Notes under the pieces: model-generated | Told to the model about the DNA's origin: nothing | Databases searched by the model: none | What the model saw: only the letters and a program-made list of their open reading frames with translations | Translations under genes and position numbers: made by a program | Shown here: positions 19,397 to 27,640 of the stretch, piece after piece | How the letters are laid out: the number at the start of each line of letters is the position of its first letter | Numbering within the stretch: position 1 is the stretch's first letter | Assembly: GCF_014898155.1 (NCBI RefSeq) | Contig: NZ_CP062938.1 | Span: forward strand, 1,736,001 to 1,800,000 | Source: Bifidobacterium eulemuris | GTDB taxonomy: Bacteria; Actinomycetota; Actinomycetes; Actinomycetales; Bifidobacteriaceae | DNA: 64,000 nucleotides | Direction of reading: 5' to 3'

Positions 19397-19465
19397 GTCT
19401 CCATTTGTGTTTTTACACCTTTTTCAATTCGGATTTTACACCATTTTGGATTCGGATTTTATACC
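19397..19465. repeat. Three tandem 23-bp AT-rich repeats
   Basis: Three units of exactly 23 bp end at 19419, 19442 and 19465. Each ends in TTTTACACC or TTTTATACC, and the last two share ATTCGGATTTTA. The array is AT-rich compared with its surroundings. It resembles an operator array or the relic of one. No gene is directly attached. Confidence 0.65.
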
Positions 19466-19616
19466 CCCGTCACCGCAGGACCAGACAAACCATCCATGAA
19501 ATCCAGGAGGAAGCTCGTAATGCCTATCAGGGTTGGATGCAGAAGGCCGCATAGAGGGGGATGGAGCGGATGCCGTTGTCGATTCCGAAGTTCGACAGGC
19601 CAAACCTGCAGGGCAA
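19466..19616. other. Gene-free stretch with a possible gene remnant
   Basis: No intact gene. A short plus-strand frame ending at 19554 (ending HEIQEEARNAYQGWMQKAA) reads like the C-terminus of a protein, preceded by the repeat array. It could be the tail of a decayed gene, but I cannot assign it. Confidence 0.3.
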
Positions 19617-19955
19617 TCACACCAAGCAAGCCATCACCAGTTCCAGCACGACGTCCAACTCATCCTGCGGCACATAGCCAACCAGTTGCGCGTTACGGGA
19701 TTTCAAATCAAGAGCCTTCAACTGCTCGGCTTGAGCAAAGCCCTCAATCTGCAAATCCGGAGAAATCGGATGGACTTCCGCATGCAGCGGATATCCATTA
19801 TCCGTTGAAGTGATCGGACAGACCATGGTGAGGTTGCATACTCGATTGTAGCTTTCATTGCTCACCACGAGCAGATACCGTCGTTTGCGTTGCTCATGAC
19901 CGGACGACGGATCAAGATCGGCCGCGACCACGTCGCCTCTGCGAAAGCCGTTCAT
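19617..19955 (-). CDS. mazF: MazF/PemK-type endoribonuclease toxin
   Basis: 112 aa, the usual size. The conserved N-terminus is GDVVAADLDPSSGHEQRKRRYLLVV, with the PemK pattern G.E....RP replaced by GHEQRKRRY, then CPITSTDNGYPLHAEV and the C-terminal GYVPQDELDVV. MazF toxins cleave single-stranded RNA at short motifs to stop translation. The start overlaps the antitoxin stop by ATGA. Confidence 0.85.
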   Translation of the reverse strand: MNGFRRGDVVAADLDPSSGHEQRKRRYLLVVSNESYNRVCNLTMVCPITSTDNGYPLHAEVHPISPDLQIEGFAQAEQLKALDLKSRNAQLVGYVPQDELDVVLELVMACLV

Positions 19956-20215
19956 ATCGTCTCCGCTCCGACAGGGTCGCCGAATCCGTCTTCCTTCGCC
20001 TGGTAACCACCGTGGTAATCAGCAAACAGATCTGCGAGATTCGGCACCGCATATCGGCCAATCCGCGTGATACGGACGGTTTTAGGTTTGATGACGATAT
20101 TGCCTCCGTCGGCTTCGATGGTGACCTCACTGCCTTCGCGCAATCCGGTCTGGTCGCGGATCTCTTTAGGAATGCGAATCGCCTCGCTATTGCCCCACTT
20201 CGCAATGGTCGCCAT
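19952..20215 (-). CDS. mazE: AbrB/MazE-type antitoxin
   Basis: 87 aa. The N-terminal swapped-hairpin AbrB domain (MATIAKWGNSEAIRIPKEI, then EGSEVTIEADGGNIVIKP) is followed by a C-terminal tail expected to wrap around the toxin. The ATG at 20215 is chosen because the AbrB fold begins there and AGGTGG lies upstream. First gene of the operon, coupled to mazF. Confidence 0.83.
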   Translation of the reverse strand: MATIAKWGNSEAIRIPKEIRDQTGLREGSEVTIEADGGNIVIKPKTVRITRIGRYAVPNLADLFADYHGGYQAKEDGFGDPVGAETI

Positions 20216-20236
20216 ATCCCCACCACCTTTCCGAAT

Positions 20237-20256
20237 GTATCTACTTAAGGATATAC
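20237..20256. promoter_or_regulatory. Palindromic operator candidate of mazEF
   Basis: GTATCTACTTAAGGATATAC is a 20-bp palindrome centred on CTTAAG with 8 of 10 positions paired, 21 bp before the antitoxin start. MazE-type antitoxins autoregulate through such sites. Confidence 0.55.
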
Positions 20257-20356
20257 CTCCGAGGGGCAAACGGTCAAGAACGGCGAAGGACTCTTCCACA
20301 TCTAACAGCGTCGCGCACCATAAATGCGAAAAAGTGTCGTTATCAACCGTTTTCCG

Positions 20357-22213
20357 CTACGCGAACTGGCTGTTGTAGAGGCGGGCGTAGGCGCCGTCGG
20401 CGGCCAACAGCTCGCGGTGCGTGCCCTGTTCGATGATGGTGCCGTGGTCCATCACCAGAATCAGGTCCGCGTCCACGATGGTCGACAGGCGGTGCGCGAT
20501 CACGAAGCTCGTGCGCCCGTGCATCAGCGCGTCCATCGCCTTGCCGATCTCCTGCTCGGTGTGCGTGTCCACCGACGAGGTCGCCTCATCGAGGATCAGG
20601 ATCTTCGGATCGCATAGGATCACGCGCGCGATGGTGAGCAGCTGGCGTTGGCCTTGGCTGATGTTCTCCGCGTCATTCGCCAGGCGGGTGTCATAGCCCT
20701 CGGGCAGCGTGCGCACGAAGTAGTCCACGCGCGCCATCTTCGCGGCGGCGACGATCTCCTCGCGCGTCGCCTCGGGCCGCCCGTAGGCGATGTTCTCGGC
20801 GATGGTGCCGTCGAACAGCCACGCGTCCTGCAGCACCATGCCGAAGTTGGCACGCAGGTCGGCGCGGTTCATGCGGTGCGTGTCCGCACCGTCAAGGCGG
20901 ATGTGCCCGCCGTCGATCTCGTAGAAGCGCATGAGCAGGTTGATCAGCGTGGTTTTGCCGGCGCCGGTCGCGCCCACGATGGCCGTGCGATGGCCGGGTT
21001 CGGCGGTGAAGGTCACGTCCTTCATCAGCGGGCGGTCCGCGTCATAGCCGAAGCGCACGTGCTCGAAGTCCACGCGGCCGCTCACCGGCTCGCTCACCGT
21101 CTCCGGCTCGTCCGGCTCAGGCTCGATCTCGTCGGCGTCGAGGATGTCGAACACACGCTCCACCGAAGCCAGCGCGGATTGCAGGCTGTTGATGGTGAAC
21201 GACATCTGCGTGAGCGGCTCGCTCGCCTGGTTGATGTATTGGAAGAACGCCTGGAACACACCCACGGTGAGCTGCCCGGCGGCCAGCATCAGACCGGCCA
21301 TCACCGCGATGGCCACCTGCGAGAGGCGCACGATCAGGCGGATGGCGGGGCTGATCGCGTTGGTCATGAAGTCGGCCCGTCGCGTCGCGTCGGCCACGTC
21401 GCGCGTCGCCTCGTGGATGCGCGCGGCGCTCGATCCCTCCTGGTTGAAGGAGCGGATGATGGCACGACCGCTGTAGGCCTCCTCGACATGGCCGGTGAGC
21501 ACTCCCACCGCGCGCTGACGTTCGGCGGCCAGCACCAGCGTCTTGCGCGAGACCAGACGCGTCACCAGCATCGAGAACGCGGCAAACACCACGAACACCA
21601 ACGCCAGCCACACATTGATGACCACCATCATCACCACGGCGCCGGTCACCTGCCCGACGGCCACCAGCAGGCGCAGCAGACCGGTCTGCATGACCTCGCT
21701 CATCTTGTCGAGATCGTTGGTCACGCGGCTGATGATGCGTCCGGGCTGGTTCGCGTCATAGTAGCGCAGCGGCAGTCGGGTGAGCTTGTCGCCCACGGCG
21801 TTGCGCAGCTTCAGGTTGATGCGTTCGGCGAAGCTGGCCATAATGAGGGTCTGCGTGGAGTAGAACGCCCATTCCAGCGTGTAGATCAGCAGCAGTATGG
21901 CGATCTGCATACCGCCGTCGTGCCAACCGATACGGAAGTTTTCGCCGCGTGTGAACGCCGCCTGGATCTTCTCCCACAGCAGGTCGAGCAGATAGGCGGT
22001 GTACATCGGTCCGGCCAGCGCGGCCACCACATAGCACACGATGGACGCGGAGACGACGAAGATGCGCCAATGCTGTTCCTTGGCCACATCCCACAGGCGG
22101 ACGATGGTGGCTTTGATGTCGCGAGGAACCTCCAGCTCCTCATCGTCCGCGGCGCCCGCGACGGCGTTGATCTGCGATTCCTGCGTCATATCCTGCTGTT
22201 GCGTCTGGCTCAT
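20357..22213 (-). CDS. ABC exporter half-transporter B (TMD-NBD)
   Basis: 618 aa. Six membrane helices fused to an ATPase domain. Walker A GATGAGKTT, ABC signature NISQGQRQLL, Walker B ILILDEATSSVD and the switch His in FVIAHRLS are all canonical. Start overlaps the partner gene stop (ATGA). With the upstream half-transporter it should form a heterodimeric type IV exporter of the BmrCD/LmrCD/TM287-288 class, which extrudes drugs or lipid-like compounds. Controlled by the MarR gene at the head of the operon (inference). Confidence 0.9.
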   Translation of the reverse strand: MSQTQQQDMTQESQINAVAGAADDEELEVPRDIKATIVRLWDVAKEQHWRIFVVSASIVCYVVAALAGPMYTAYLLDLLWEKIQAAFTRGENFRIGWHDGGMQIAILLLIYTLEWAFYSTQTLIMASFAERINLKLRNAVGDKLTRLPLRYYDANQPGRIISRVTNDLDKMSEVMQTGLLRLLVAVGQVTGAVVMMVVINVWLALVFVVFAAFSMLVTRLVSRKTLVLAAERQRAVGVLTGHVEEAYSGRAIIRSFNQEGSSAARIHEATRDVADATRRADFMTNAISPAIRLIVRLSQVAIAVMAGLMLAAGQLTVGVFQAFFQYINQASEPLTQMSFTINSLQSALASVERVFDILDADEIEPEPDEPETVSEPVSGRVDFEHVRFGYDADRPLMKDVTFTAEPGHRTAIVGATGAGKTTLINLLMRFYEIDGGHIRLDGADTHRMNRADLRANFGMVLQDAWLFDGTIAENIAYGRPEATREEIVAAAKMARVDYFVRTLPEGYDTRLANDAENISQGQRQLLTIARVILCDPKILILDEATSSVDTHTEQEIGKAMDALMHGRTSFVIAHRLSTIVDADLILVMDHGTIIEQGTHRELLAADGAYARLYNSQFA

Positions 22214-23994
22214 CGGTCCGTCTCCTTTCCCGCCTCGGCGACACGCATCTGCGAATAGGCGATTTCGCGGTATGTCGGGCAGTCGCGCATCAGTTCCTCG
22301 TGGGTGCCGCGACCCTGCACCTTGCCGTCCTCCAATACGACGATCTGGTCGGCGTGCACGATGGTGCTCACACGTTGGGCGATGATCAGCATGGCCGCAT
22401 CGTCCATCTCGCTCGCCAAGGCCTTGCGCAGGGCGGCGTCGGTGGCGAAGTCCAACGCGGAGAACGAATCGTCGAAGATGGTCAGGTCGGCTTTTTTGGT
22501 CAGGGCGCGGGCGATGGCGAGACGCTGGCGCTGGCCGCCGGAGAAGTTCGTGCCGCCTTGCGCCACGCGGGTGTTCAGCCCGTCCGGCAGTTCGCGCACG
22601 AATCCGGCCTGCGCCACATCAAGCGCATGCCACAGCTCCTCGTCGGTGGCGTTCGCGTCGCCGTAGCGCAGATTGTCGGCGATGGTACCGGAGAACAGCC
22701 ACGCCTTCTGCGGCACGTAGGCGATGCGGTCGCGCAGCTCGCGCTGGGTCACGTCGCGCACGTCGCGTCCGCCGATCAGCACCCGGCCGTCGGTCGCGTC
22801 GATCAGACGCAACATCAGGCGGGCGATGGTCGACTTGCCGGAGCCGGTGGGGCCGATGATCGCGGTGGTCTGGCCGCGCCGGCAGGAGAAGGTGAGGTCC
22901 TGTAGGGTGTCTTCGGCACCGTCTGCGAAACGGAAGGTGAGGTGGTCGAAGCACGCCACCTTGGGATGCGCCAGGTCAAGGTCCGACTTGGCTTCGACGG
23001 CGGGATCGACGGCGGCATTCCGCTCCTGGCGGGAGGTTTCCGGGTCGGTGATATCGGGCGTGGTGTCGATGACCTCGCGGGCGCGATTCAGACACACGAA
23101 GGCGCGCGGCACCATGAACATCACGAATCCCGCCATCATGACGTAGAACAGAATCAGCACCGCGTATTCGATCAACGCCGTGATGTCGCCGATCTGCATG
23201 GCATGCGCACCCACACGGTCGCCGCCGAGCCACATCACCGCGACGATCACGATATTGATCAGGAAGAACGAGAAGCTGTCGAGTCCGGCGAACAGGGTGT
23301 TCACCCGGATCGCGCTGGTCGCATAGTCGGAGAACGCCGTATCGAGCCGCTGGCGTTCGTGGCGGTCGCGGCCGAAGGCGCGGATCACGCGCACGCCGGT
23401 GATGTTCTCGCGCAGCACGGTGTTCATGCGGTCGATGAAGCGCTGCAGACGCTCGAAAATCGGCGCCGCCTTGAGCACGGCCGCGGCGGTGAGCGCCACG
23501 ACCACCAGCACCACGACGAGCAGCACCCATCCCATCATCGCATCGATCGAGAACGACAACGCGATGCCCATCACGCACATGATGGGCACGGGGATGAGCA
23601 TCTGGAAGCTCATCATCAGGGTCTGCTGCACCACGTTGATGTCGTTCAGCGTGCGCGTGATCATCGAACCGGTGCCGAAGCGCTTGAAGTCGCCGTCGGA
23701 GAACCGCAGCGTCGAATCGTAGATCGCGTCGCGCATATCGCGGCCGACGTTGGCGCACAGTTTGGCGCACAGGTAGCTGCCGCCCAGCGCCCCGGCGCCG
23801 GAGACCACGGTGATGGCGAGCATGGCCACGCCCATGGGCAGGATGTGTTCGGTGCCTCCGTCCGCACCGACATTGATCATCTCGGCCAGAATCGTGGGCA
23901 CGAGCAGCGCGCCCGCCACGTCGAGCAGCAGCGCGAACAACGTCGCGGCGATCAGGCCCTTATAGGGTTTCAGAAATCGGAACAGTACTCTCAT
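22210..23994 (-). CDS. ABC exporter half-transporter A (TMD-NBD)
   Basis: About 594 aa, starting at ATG 23994 with AAGGAG about 10 bases upstream. Six membrane helices, then an ATPase domain with Walker A GPTGSGKST and signature NFSGGQRQRL. The residue after Walker B is Asp rather than Glu (TIFDDSFSAL) and the switch His is replaced by Gln (IIAQRVS). These are signs of a degenerate ATP site, typical of one subunit in heterodimeric exporters, complementing the canonical subunit downstream. Confidence 0.9.
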   Translation of the reverse strand: MRVLFRFLKPYKGLIAATLFALLLDVAGALLVPTILAEMINVGADGGTEHILPMGVAMLAITVVSGAGALGGSYLCAKLCANVGRDMRDAIYDSTLRFSDGDFKRFGTGSMITRTLNDINVVQQTLMMSFQMLIPVPIMCVMGIALSFSIDAMMGWVLLVVVLVVVALTAAAVLKAAPIFERLQRFIDRMNTVLRENITGVRVIRAFGRDRHERQRLDTAFSDYATSAIRVNTLFAGLDSFSFFLINIVIVAVMWLGGDRVGAHAMQIGDITALIEYAVLILFYVMMAGFVMFMVPRAFVCLNRAREVIDTTPDITDPETSRQERNAAVDPAVEAKSDLDLAHPKVACFDHLTFRFADGAEDTLQDLTFSCRRGQTTAIIGPTGSGKSTIARLMLRLIDATDGRVLIGGRDVRDVTQRELRDRIAYVPQKAWLFSGTIADNLRYGDANATDEELWHALDVAQAGFVRELPDGLNTRVAQGGTNFSGGQRQRLAIARALTKKADLTIFDDSFSALDFATDAALRKALASEMDDAAMLIIAQRVSTIVHADQIVVLEDGKVQGRGTHEELMRDCPTYREIAYSQMRVAEAGKETDR

Positions 23995-24069
23995 GCGGGT
24001 ATTCACTCCTTTTCGTATCCGCATTCGATACATGGTTGACGCCGCCCCATGGCGGCTGGTGGTTGCCGT

Positions 24070-24558
24070 CTACTGACGGATGGTCTGGTCGAGCAGCGAC
24101 GTGTACCGCCGCATCAGGTCGATGAGCAATTCGGCGTTGTCTTCGCCGATCTCCTCCAAGGCCGTCTGCTCGGCCACGGCGATGGGCCGCACATTGCGTT
24201 CGACGAAGCTTCGTCCGTCCTCGGTTAGTTCGAGCACCTTGTCGCGTCGGCTGCCGTCGGCCAGACGGATCATGATCAGTCCACGACGCTCCAGTTGCTG
24301 TACCGCTGAGGTGACGGTCTGCTTGCTGTACTGCCAATCGCTTGACAGCTCCTTCTGCGGCATCGGCGCGGCGGAGCACATCAGTCCGTACATCACGCAG
24401 AATCCGCAGTCGGACAGACCCGACCGCCGGGCGGCCTCATGATAGGCGTGGTCGATCTCCTTCCACATCTGGTTGAACCGCTCCAGCAACGCCGGTATGC
24501 CGCGTTCCGGCACAACCGACCTATCATGCTCCGGTTGAGCCGACGTATCGCCCGCCAT
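24070..24558 (-). CDS. MarR-family transcriptional regulator
   Basis: 162 aa from the ATG at 24558, which has GGGAGG six bases upstream. A longer start at 24618 would begin inside an operator-like palindrome and is less likely. Winged helix: QKELSSDWQYSKQTVTSAVQ (recognition helix) and wing MIRLADGSRRDKVLELT. First gene of a three-gene operon with the heterodimeric exporter, so probably a ligand-responsive repressor of drug efflux (inference from context). Confidence 0.87.
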   Translation of the reverse strand: MAGDTSAQPEHDRSVVPERGIPALLERFNQMWKEIDHAYHEAARRSGLSDCGFCVMYGLMCSAAPMPQKELSSDWQYSKQTVTSAVQQLERRGLIMIRLADGSRRDKVLELTEDGRSFVERNVRPIAVAEQTALEEIGEDNAELLIDLMRRYTSLLDQTIRQ

Positions 24559-24588
24559 ATCTCGCCTCCCGTCCATATGCGACATCCA

Positions 24589-24636
24589 TTTGTCCGAACT
24601 CGGACAAACCGCCATCATAGTCCGATTTCAGACAAA
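24589..24636. promoter_or_regulatory. Two MarR-type operator palindromes
   Basis: TTTGTCCGAACTCGGACAAA (24589-24608) is a perfect 9-2-9 palindrome. ATAGTCCGATTTCAGACAAA (24617-24636) is an imperfect version of the same motif, 28 bp away. Both lie just upstream of the MarR start, as expected for autoregulation. Confidence 0.75.
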
Positions 24637-24692
24637 TGCAACCGGAACCGACATCCGACACACCGAACCCGGTTCGGACTCGAATTGGAGGC

Positions 24693-24914
24693 TCACTCGC
24701 CCGTTTCCGGATTCCCACCGGCTCCGCCGAAGGAATCGGCGGTGAGCCGCAGGCGATGATGACGGTGGTACAGTCCCGCGAGAATCGGCAGCGCCAGCAC
24801 AGCCGCCGCGAACGGCCACAACACCATGGCGATGATGAACGAGGTGGAGAACAGACCCAGATATGCGATCACCCTCCCACTGTAGCGCGCCGCCCATCCG
24901 CAACGATTTGACAT
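24693..24914 (-). CDS. Small two-helix membrane protein, hypothetical
   Basis: About 73 aa, with a near-continuous hydrophobic stretch (AYLGLFSTSFIIAMVLWPF, then AAVLALPILAGL) and a polar tail. No clear Shine-Dalgarno sequence is seen. Longer or shorter starts are possible. No recognised family. It lies between the MarR operon and the AlbA_2 gene and may or may not be expressed. Confidence 0.45.
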   Translation of the reverse strand: MSNRCGWAARYSGRVIAYLGLFSTSFIIAMVLWPFAAAVLALPILAGLYHRHHRLRLTADSFGGAGGNPETGE

Positions 24915-24952
24915 AACGAAGCGCCCACGCTTCCCGAATGCAGCGTTCACCA

Positions 24953-25021
24953 CAATCTATCTTTCAATCTATCATTCCACCCCCTATATGATAGATTGAA
25001 TGATAGAATAAAGATAGATTA
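24953..25021. promoter_or_regulatory. Inverted and iterated AATCTATC/GATAGATT elements upstream of the AlbA_2 gene
   Basis: TTCAATCTATCAT (24963-24975) pairs perfectly with ATGATAGATTGAA (24988-25000). Further half-sites (CAATCTATCTT at 24953 and AAGATAGATT at 25011) extend the symmetry. The same CAATCTATCTTTCAATCTATC string recurs downstream of the gene at 26744. Probably an operator recognised by the encoded regulator. Confidence 0.7.
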
Positions 25022-25041
25022 GGCAACCAACCGCAGATCGG

Positions 25042-26691
25042 ATGAACATGTCGCTACCAACACAGGAAAGCCTGACCATCGAATTCAAAAGCGAAACCTC
25101 CCGAGCAATCTCTAACACCGAAATTGTGGATAACGTAGTGGCGCTATCAAACACGGACGGCGGCGATTTGTTTCTCGGCATCGAGGATGACGGAACACCC
25201 ACAGGAGTCGCACACCAACATCGCAACATCGACCAATTGGCGGCATACTTGTTCAACCACACCGTTCCGCCCATACAGGTACGCCCTTCGCTAATCCAAG
25301 CGGATGACAAGACCATCGTACGAATCAGCGTGGATGCTAGCACCCAACTGATATGCTCCAACGCAGGCAGGGTCACACATCGCGTCATCAAGATGGACGG
25401 TACTCCCGAAGTCGTGACCATGTATCCATATGAGTTCGTATCGCGGCTGTCATCAATCGGGCAGTACGATTACAGTGCGCAACCAGCGCCGGGCGCCCGA
25501 CTGGACGACCTCGACGCATACGCCCGGGATGCACTTCGCGAGCAAATCCTTTCATCGGGCGCCGACACAAGCTTGCTTGAACTGGATGACGCGACATTCG
25601 ACGGCGCACTGGGGTTCCGCACCAACAATTCGCAAACCGGCGAAAGCACACCCACCATAACCGGCTTATTGATGATTGGCGAACAACAAGCGCTGAAACG
25701 TTGCATACCAACCGCAACCGTCGTATTCCAAGTAATGCGGGACGGCGCACCCGCCGTGGACGAAACGCTTCAACTGCCGCTGACACGGGCCATCCCACGC
25801 CTCAACGAGCTGATGCAACCATGGAATCACGCCACTGAGCGCATGGTAGGCATGACCCAGCAAGACATCATGGATTACAACCGCGACGCGTTGCGGGAAG
25901 CGATGCTTAACGCCCTATGCCACCGCGATTACTCTATGCTCGCACCTGTGCATATTCAACTTGACGAAATAGGGCTTACCATCTCAAGTCCCGGCGGGTT
26001 CATGCGCGGCATCGACGCGAGCAATCTGTTAACCGTGACGCCCACCCCCCGCAATCGAGCCCTCACCGATGCATTGAAGCGTTGCGGATATGTCGAACGC
26101 ACCGGGCGAGGAGTGGACAGAATCTATGCGGGATCCGCAGCAACAGGACGTCCGTTCCCCGATTATTCACAATCCACCAATGAGCGCGTAGTGGTCTTCC
26201 TGCGCAAGAGTACACCAGATGCGCGATTCATGGACATGCTCGATCAAGCTCAACAACGGCGAGGCACCCGTCTCAACACCGAGGATTTCCTTGTCATGGC
26301 GGCGATACGCGCCACTGGGCAAATCAACATCACTGAAATACGACAGGCGACCACACTGGATTTAGGTCGTATCACCGCCGCGCTCGAAGCGCTGGTCGCC
26401 GATGGCACCGTGACATGCGACGCCGACCTATACTCTTTGGCAGACAGCCCAGATACGGCAGTCGACATCGTCGTCACAAGCAACAACGCCAGTCCCTCTA
26501 CCGATCGGGACCGGAACCAAATCCTCTCATTGGCAAAATCCAATAACGGCATCATCACCACACGGCAGGTGATGGAACTGTTCGACATCAACTATCTCAC
26601 TGCATATCGCCTACTCAAAAACCTGCAGGACGATGGGATACTCACCCACGATGGCAAAGGACGATATTCGAGGTTCCTGTTGCATGCCTGA
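25042..26691 (+). CDS. AlbA_2 (Schlafen-type) domain putative transcriptional regulator
   Basis: 549 aa. The N-terminal AlbA_2 domain (residues about 8-130) has the signature ESLTIEFKSE and NTDGGDLFLGIEDDGTPTGV. The central region carries a degenerate HATPase_c_4-like fold (YNRDALREAMLNALCHRDYS, ISSPGGF, GRGVDRIY). The C-terminus has two winged-helix-like segments (TGQINITEIRQATTLDLGRI; NGIITTRQVMELFDINYLTA). Such proteins are often annotated as RecG-like or divergent AAA-4 regulators. Biochemical roles are poorly known, and some act in phage defence or stress. The identical long repeats on both sides support autoregulation. Confidence 0.75.
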   Translation: MNMSLPTQESLTIEFKSETSRAISNTEIVDNVVALSNTDGGDLFLGIEDDGTPTGVAHQHRNIDQLAAYLFNHTVPPIQVRPSLIQADDKTIVRISVDASTQLICSNAGRVTHRVIKMDGTPEVVTMYPYEFVSRLSSIGQYDYSAQPAPGARLDDLDAYARDALREQILSSGADTSLLELDDATFDGALGFRTNNSQTGESTPTITGLLMIGEQQALKRCIPTATVVFQVMRDGAPAVDETLQLPLTRAIPRLNELMQPWNHATERMVGMTQQDIMDYNRDALREAMLNALCHRDYSMLAPVHIQLDEIGLTISSPGGFMRGIDASNLLTVTPTPRNRALTDALKRCGYVERTGRGVDRIYAGSAATGRPFPDYSQSTNERVVVFLRKSTPDARFMDMLDQAQQRRGTRLNTEDFLVMAAIRATGQINITEIRQATTLDLGRITAALEALVADGTVTCDADLYSLADSPDTAVDIVVTSNNASPSTDRDRNQILSLAKSNNGIITTRQVMELFDINYLTAYRLLKNLQDDGILTHDGKGRYSRFLLHA

Positions 26692-26743
26692 ACCATAGTG
26701 ACGGCCCCCTAACCACAATCGTCACAGACGAATAGGCACATGT

Positions 26744-26789
26744 CAATCTATCTTTCAATCTATCAAATGAAAGATTGAAAGATAGATTG
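26744..26789. repeat. 21-bp inverted repeat downstream of AlbA_2 gene
   Basis: CAATCTATCTTTCAATCTATC (26744-26764), loop AAAT, then its reverse complement with one mismatch (26769-26789). The left arm is identical to 24953-24973 upstream of the gene. A further AGATTGAATGATAG follows at 26794. It may act as a terminator or a second operator. Confidence 0.75.
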
Positions 26790-26928
26790 ACGCAAGATTG
26801 AATGATAGGTGGCCTTTGCCATCCCGCATCGGCGAATATCTCAACGACGGCGTCGCAACCTGACGTGTTCGACCTGCCGTATGAGACTCCTCCGCGCGAA
26901 CCAACCATCGCGCCCGGCAGTATGCGAA

Positions 26929-26953
26929 GGGCCCCTTCCTTGGGAAGGAGCCC
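26929..26953 (-). terminator. Hairpin after the DUF3566 gene
   Basis: On the minus strand GGGCTCCTTCC, a three-base loop, GGAAGGGGCCC with one G-U pair, then TTC. It lies 34 bp after the DUF3566 stop and would end the gyrA-DUF3566 transcript. Confidence 0.65.
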
Positions 26954-26986
26954 TATATCACAACATCACAATGCTTAGTCGTCGGA

Positions 26987-27574
26987 TCAGTCGTCGCCGA
27001 GGGTGACGTGGATGCCGCCGACCAAAGAGCTGACCACGTTGTAGATCAGCGCGACGATGCTCATCAGCAAAGTGATCACCACGACTTCGATAATCGAGAA
27101 GATCGTCACCGCGCTGAGCACGGTGCTCAGGGTGAACACGTTCTCCAGATCGAGTCCGCCGGCGTCCAGACCGGTGGACGACACCATCTGCGTGATCTGG
27201 TCGAACACGCCCACGACGTTCAGCATCAGCCAGATGATCGCCGTGGCGACGACCTGGATGATGCCGCCCGCGATCGACATCATGAACGTGACCTTGGCCA
27301 CCGACCACGCGTCGAGGCGGGTCAGCGACAGGTTCATGCGGCGGGCTCGCGGAGTGCCGCGACGCACCGGACGCGGACGGCTGGCGGACGGGGACGCGGA
27401 CGCGCTTTTGGAGGCCGACCGGGCGACACGGGCGACGGGCTCGTGCTTCTCGTCCGCGCCGGCCCGCTCACGCTCGCCATGGTCGCCGTGCTCTCCGTGA
27501 CCTTCCTGATCGTTCTGATCGTCCATGAACGGATGCTCGATCTCGGACTCGTTGTCTACGATGTTCTCGCTCAT
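26987..27574 (-). CDS. DUF3566 membrane protein
   Basis: About 195 aa. The Lys/Arg/Glu/Ser-rich disordered N-terminus (about 85 residues) is followed by the DUF3566 core: LTRLDAWSVAKVTFMMS, then a helix, a short loop and a final helix ending in YNVVSSLVGGIHVTL. DUF3566 genes lie next to gyrA across actinobacteria. The Mycobacterium counterpart is linked to cell-wall growth and division, but the exact role is open. Start at 27574 with AAGGAG 8 bases upstream. It follows gyrA by 66 bp. Confidence 0.85.
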   Translation of the reverse strand: MSENIVDNESEIEHPFMDDQNDQEGHGEHGDHGERERAGADEKHEPVARVARSASKSASASPSASRPRPVRRGTPRARRMNLSLTRLDAWSVAKVTFMMSIAGGIIQVVATAIIWLMLNVVGVFDQITQMVSSTGLDAGGLDLENVFTLSTVLSAVTIFSIIEVVVITLLMSIVALIYNVVSSLVGGIHVTLGDD

Positions 27575-27640
27575 CGTCGGACTCCTTCTCGCGCTGTACC
27601 TGAAGCTCCTCAAGCCGAGGCTACCAGTGTTTCGCGACGA

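Noticed and set aside
24558..24618. Longer N-terminus for the MarR regulator starting at 24618
   Set aside because: That ATG lies inside the second operator palindrome. The start at 24558 has a strong GGGAGG.
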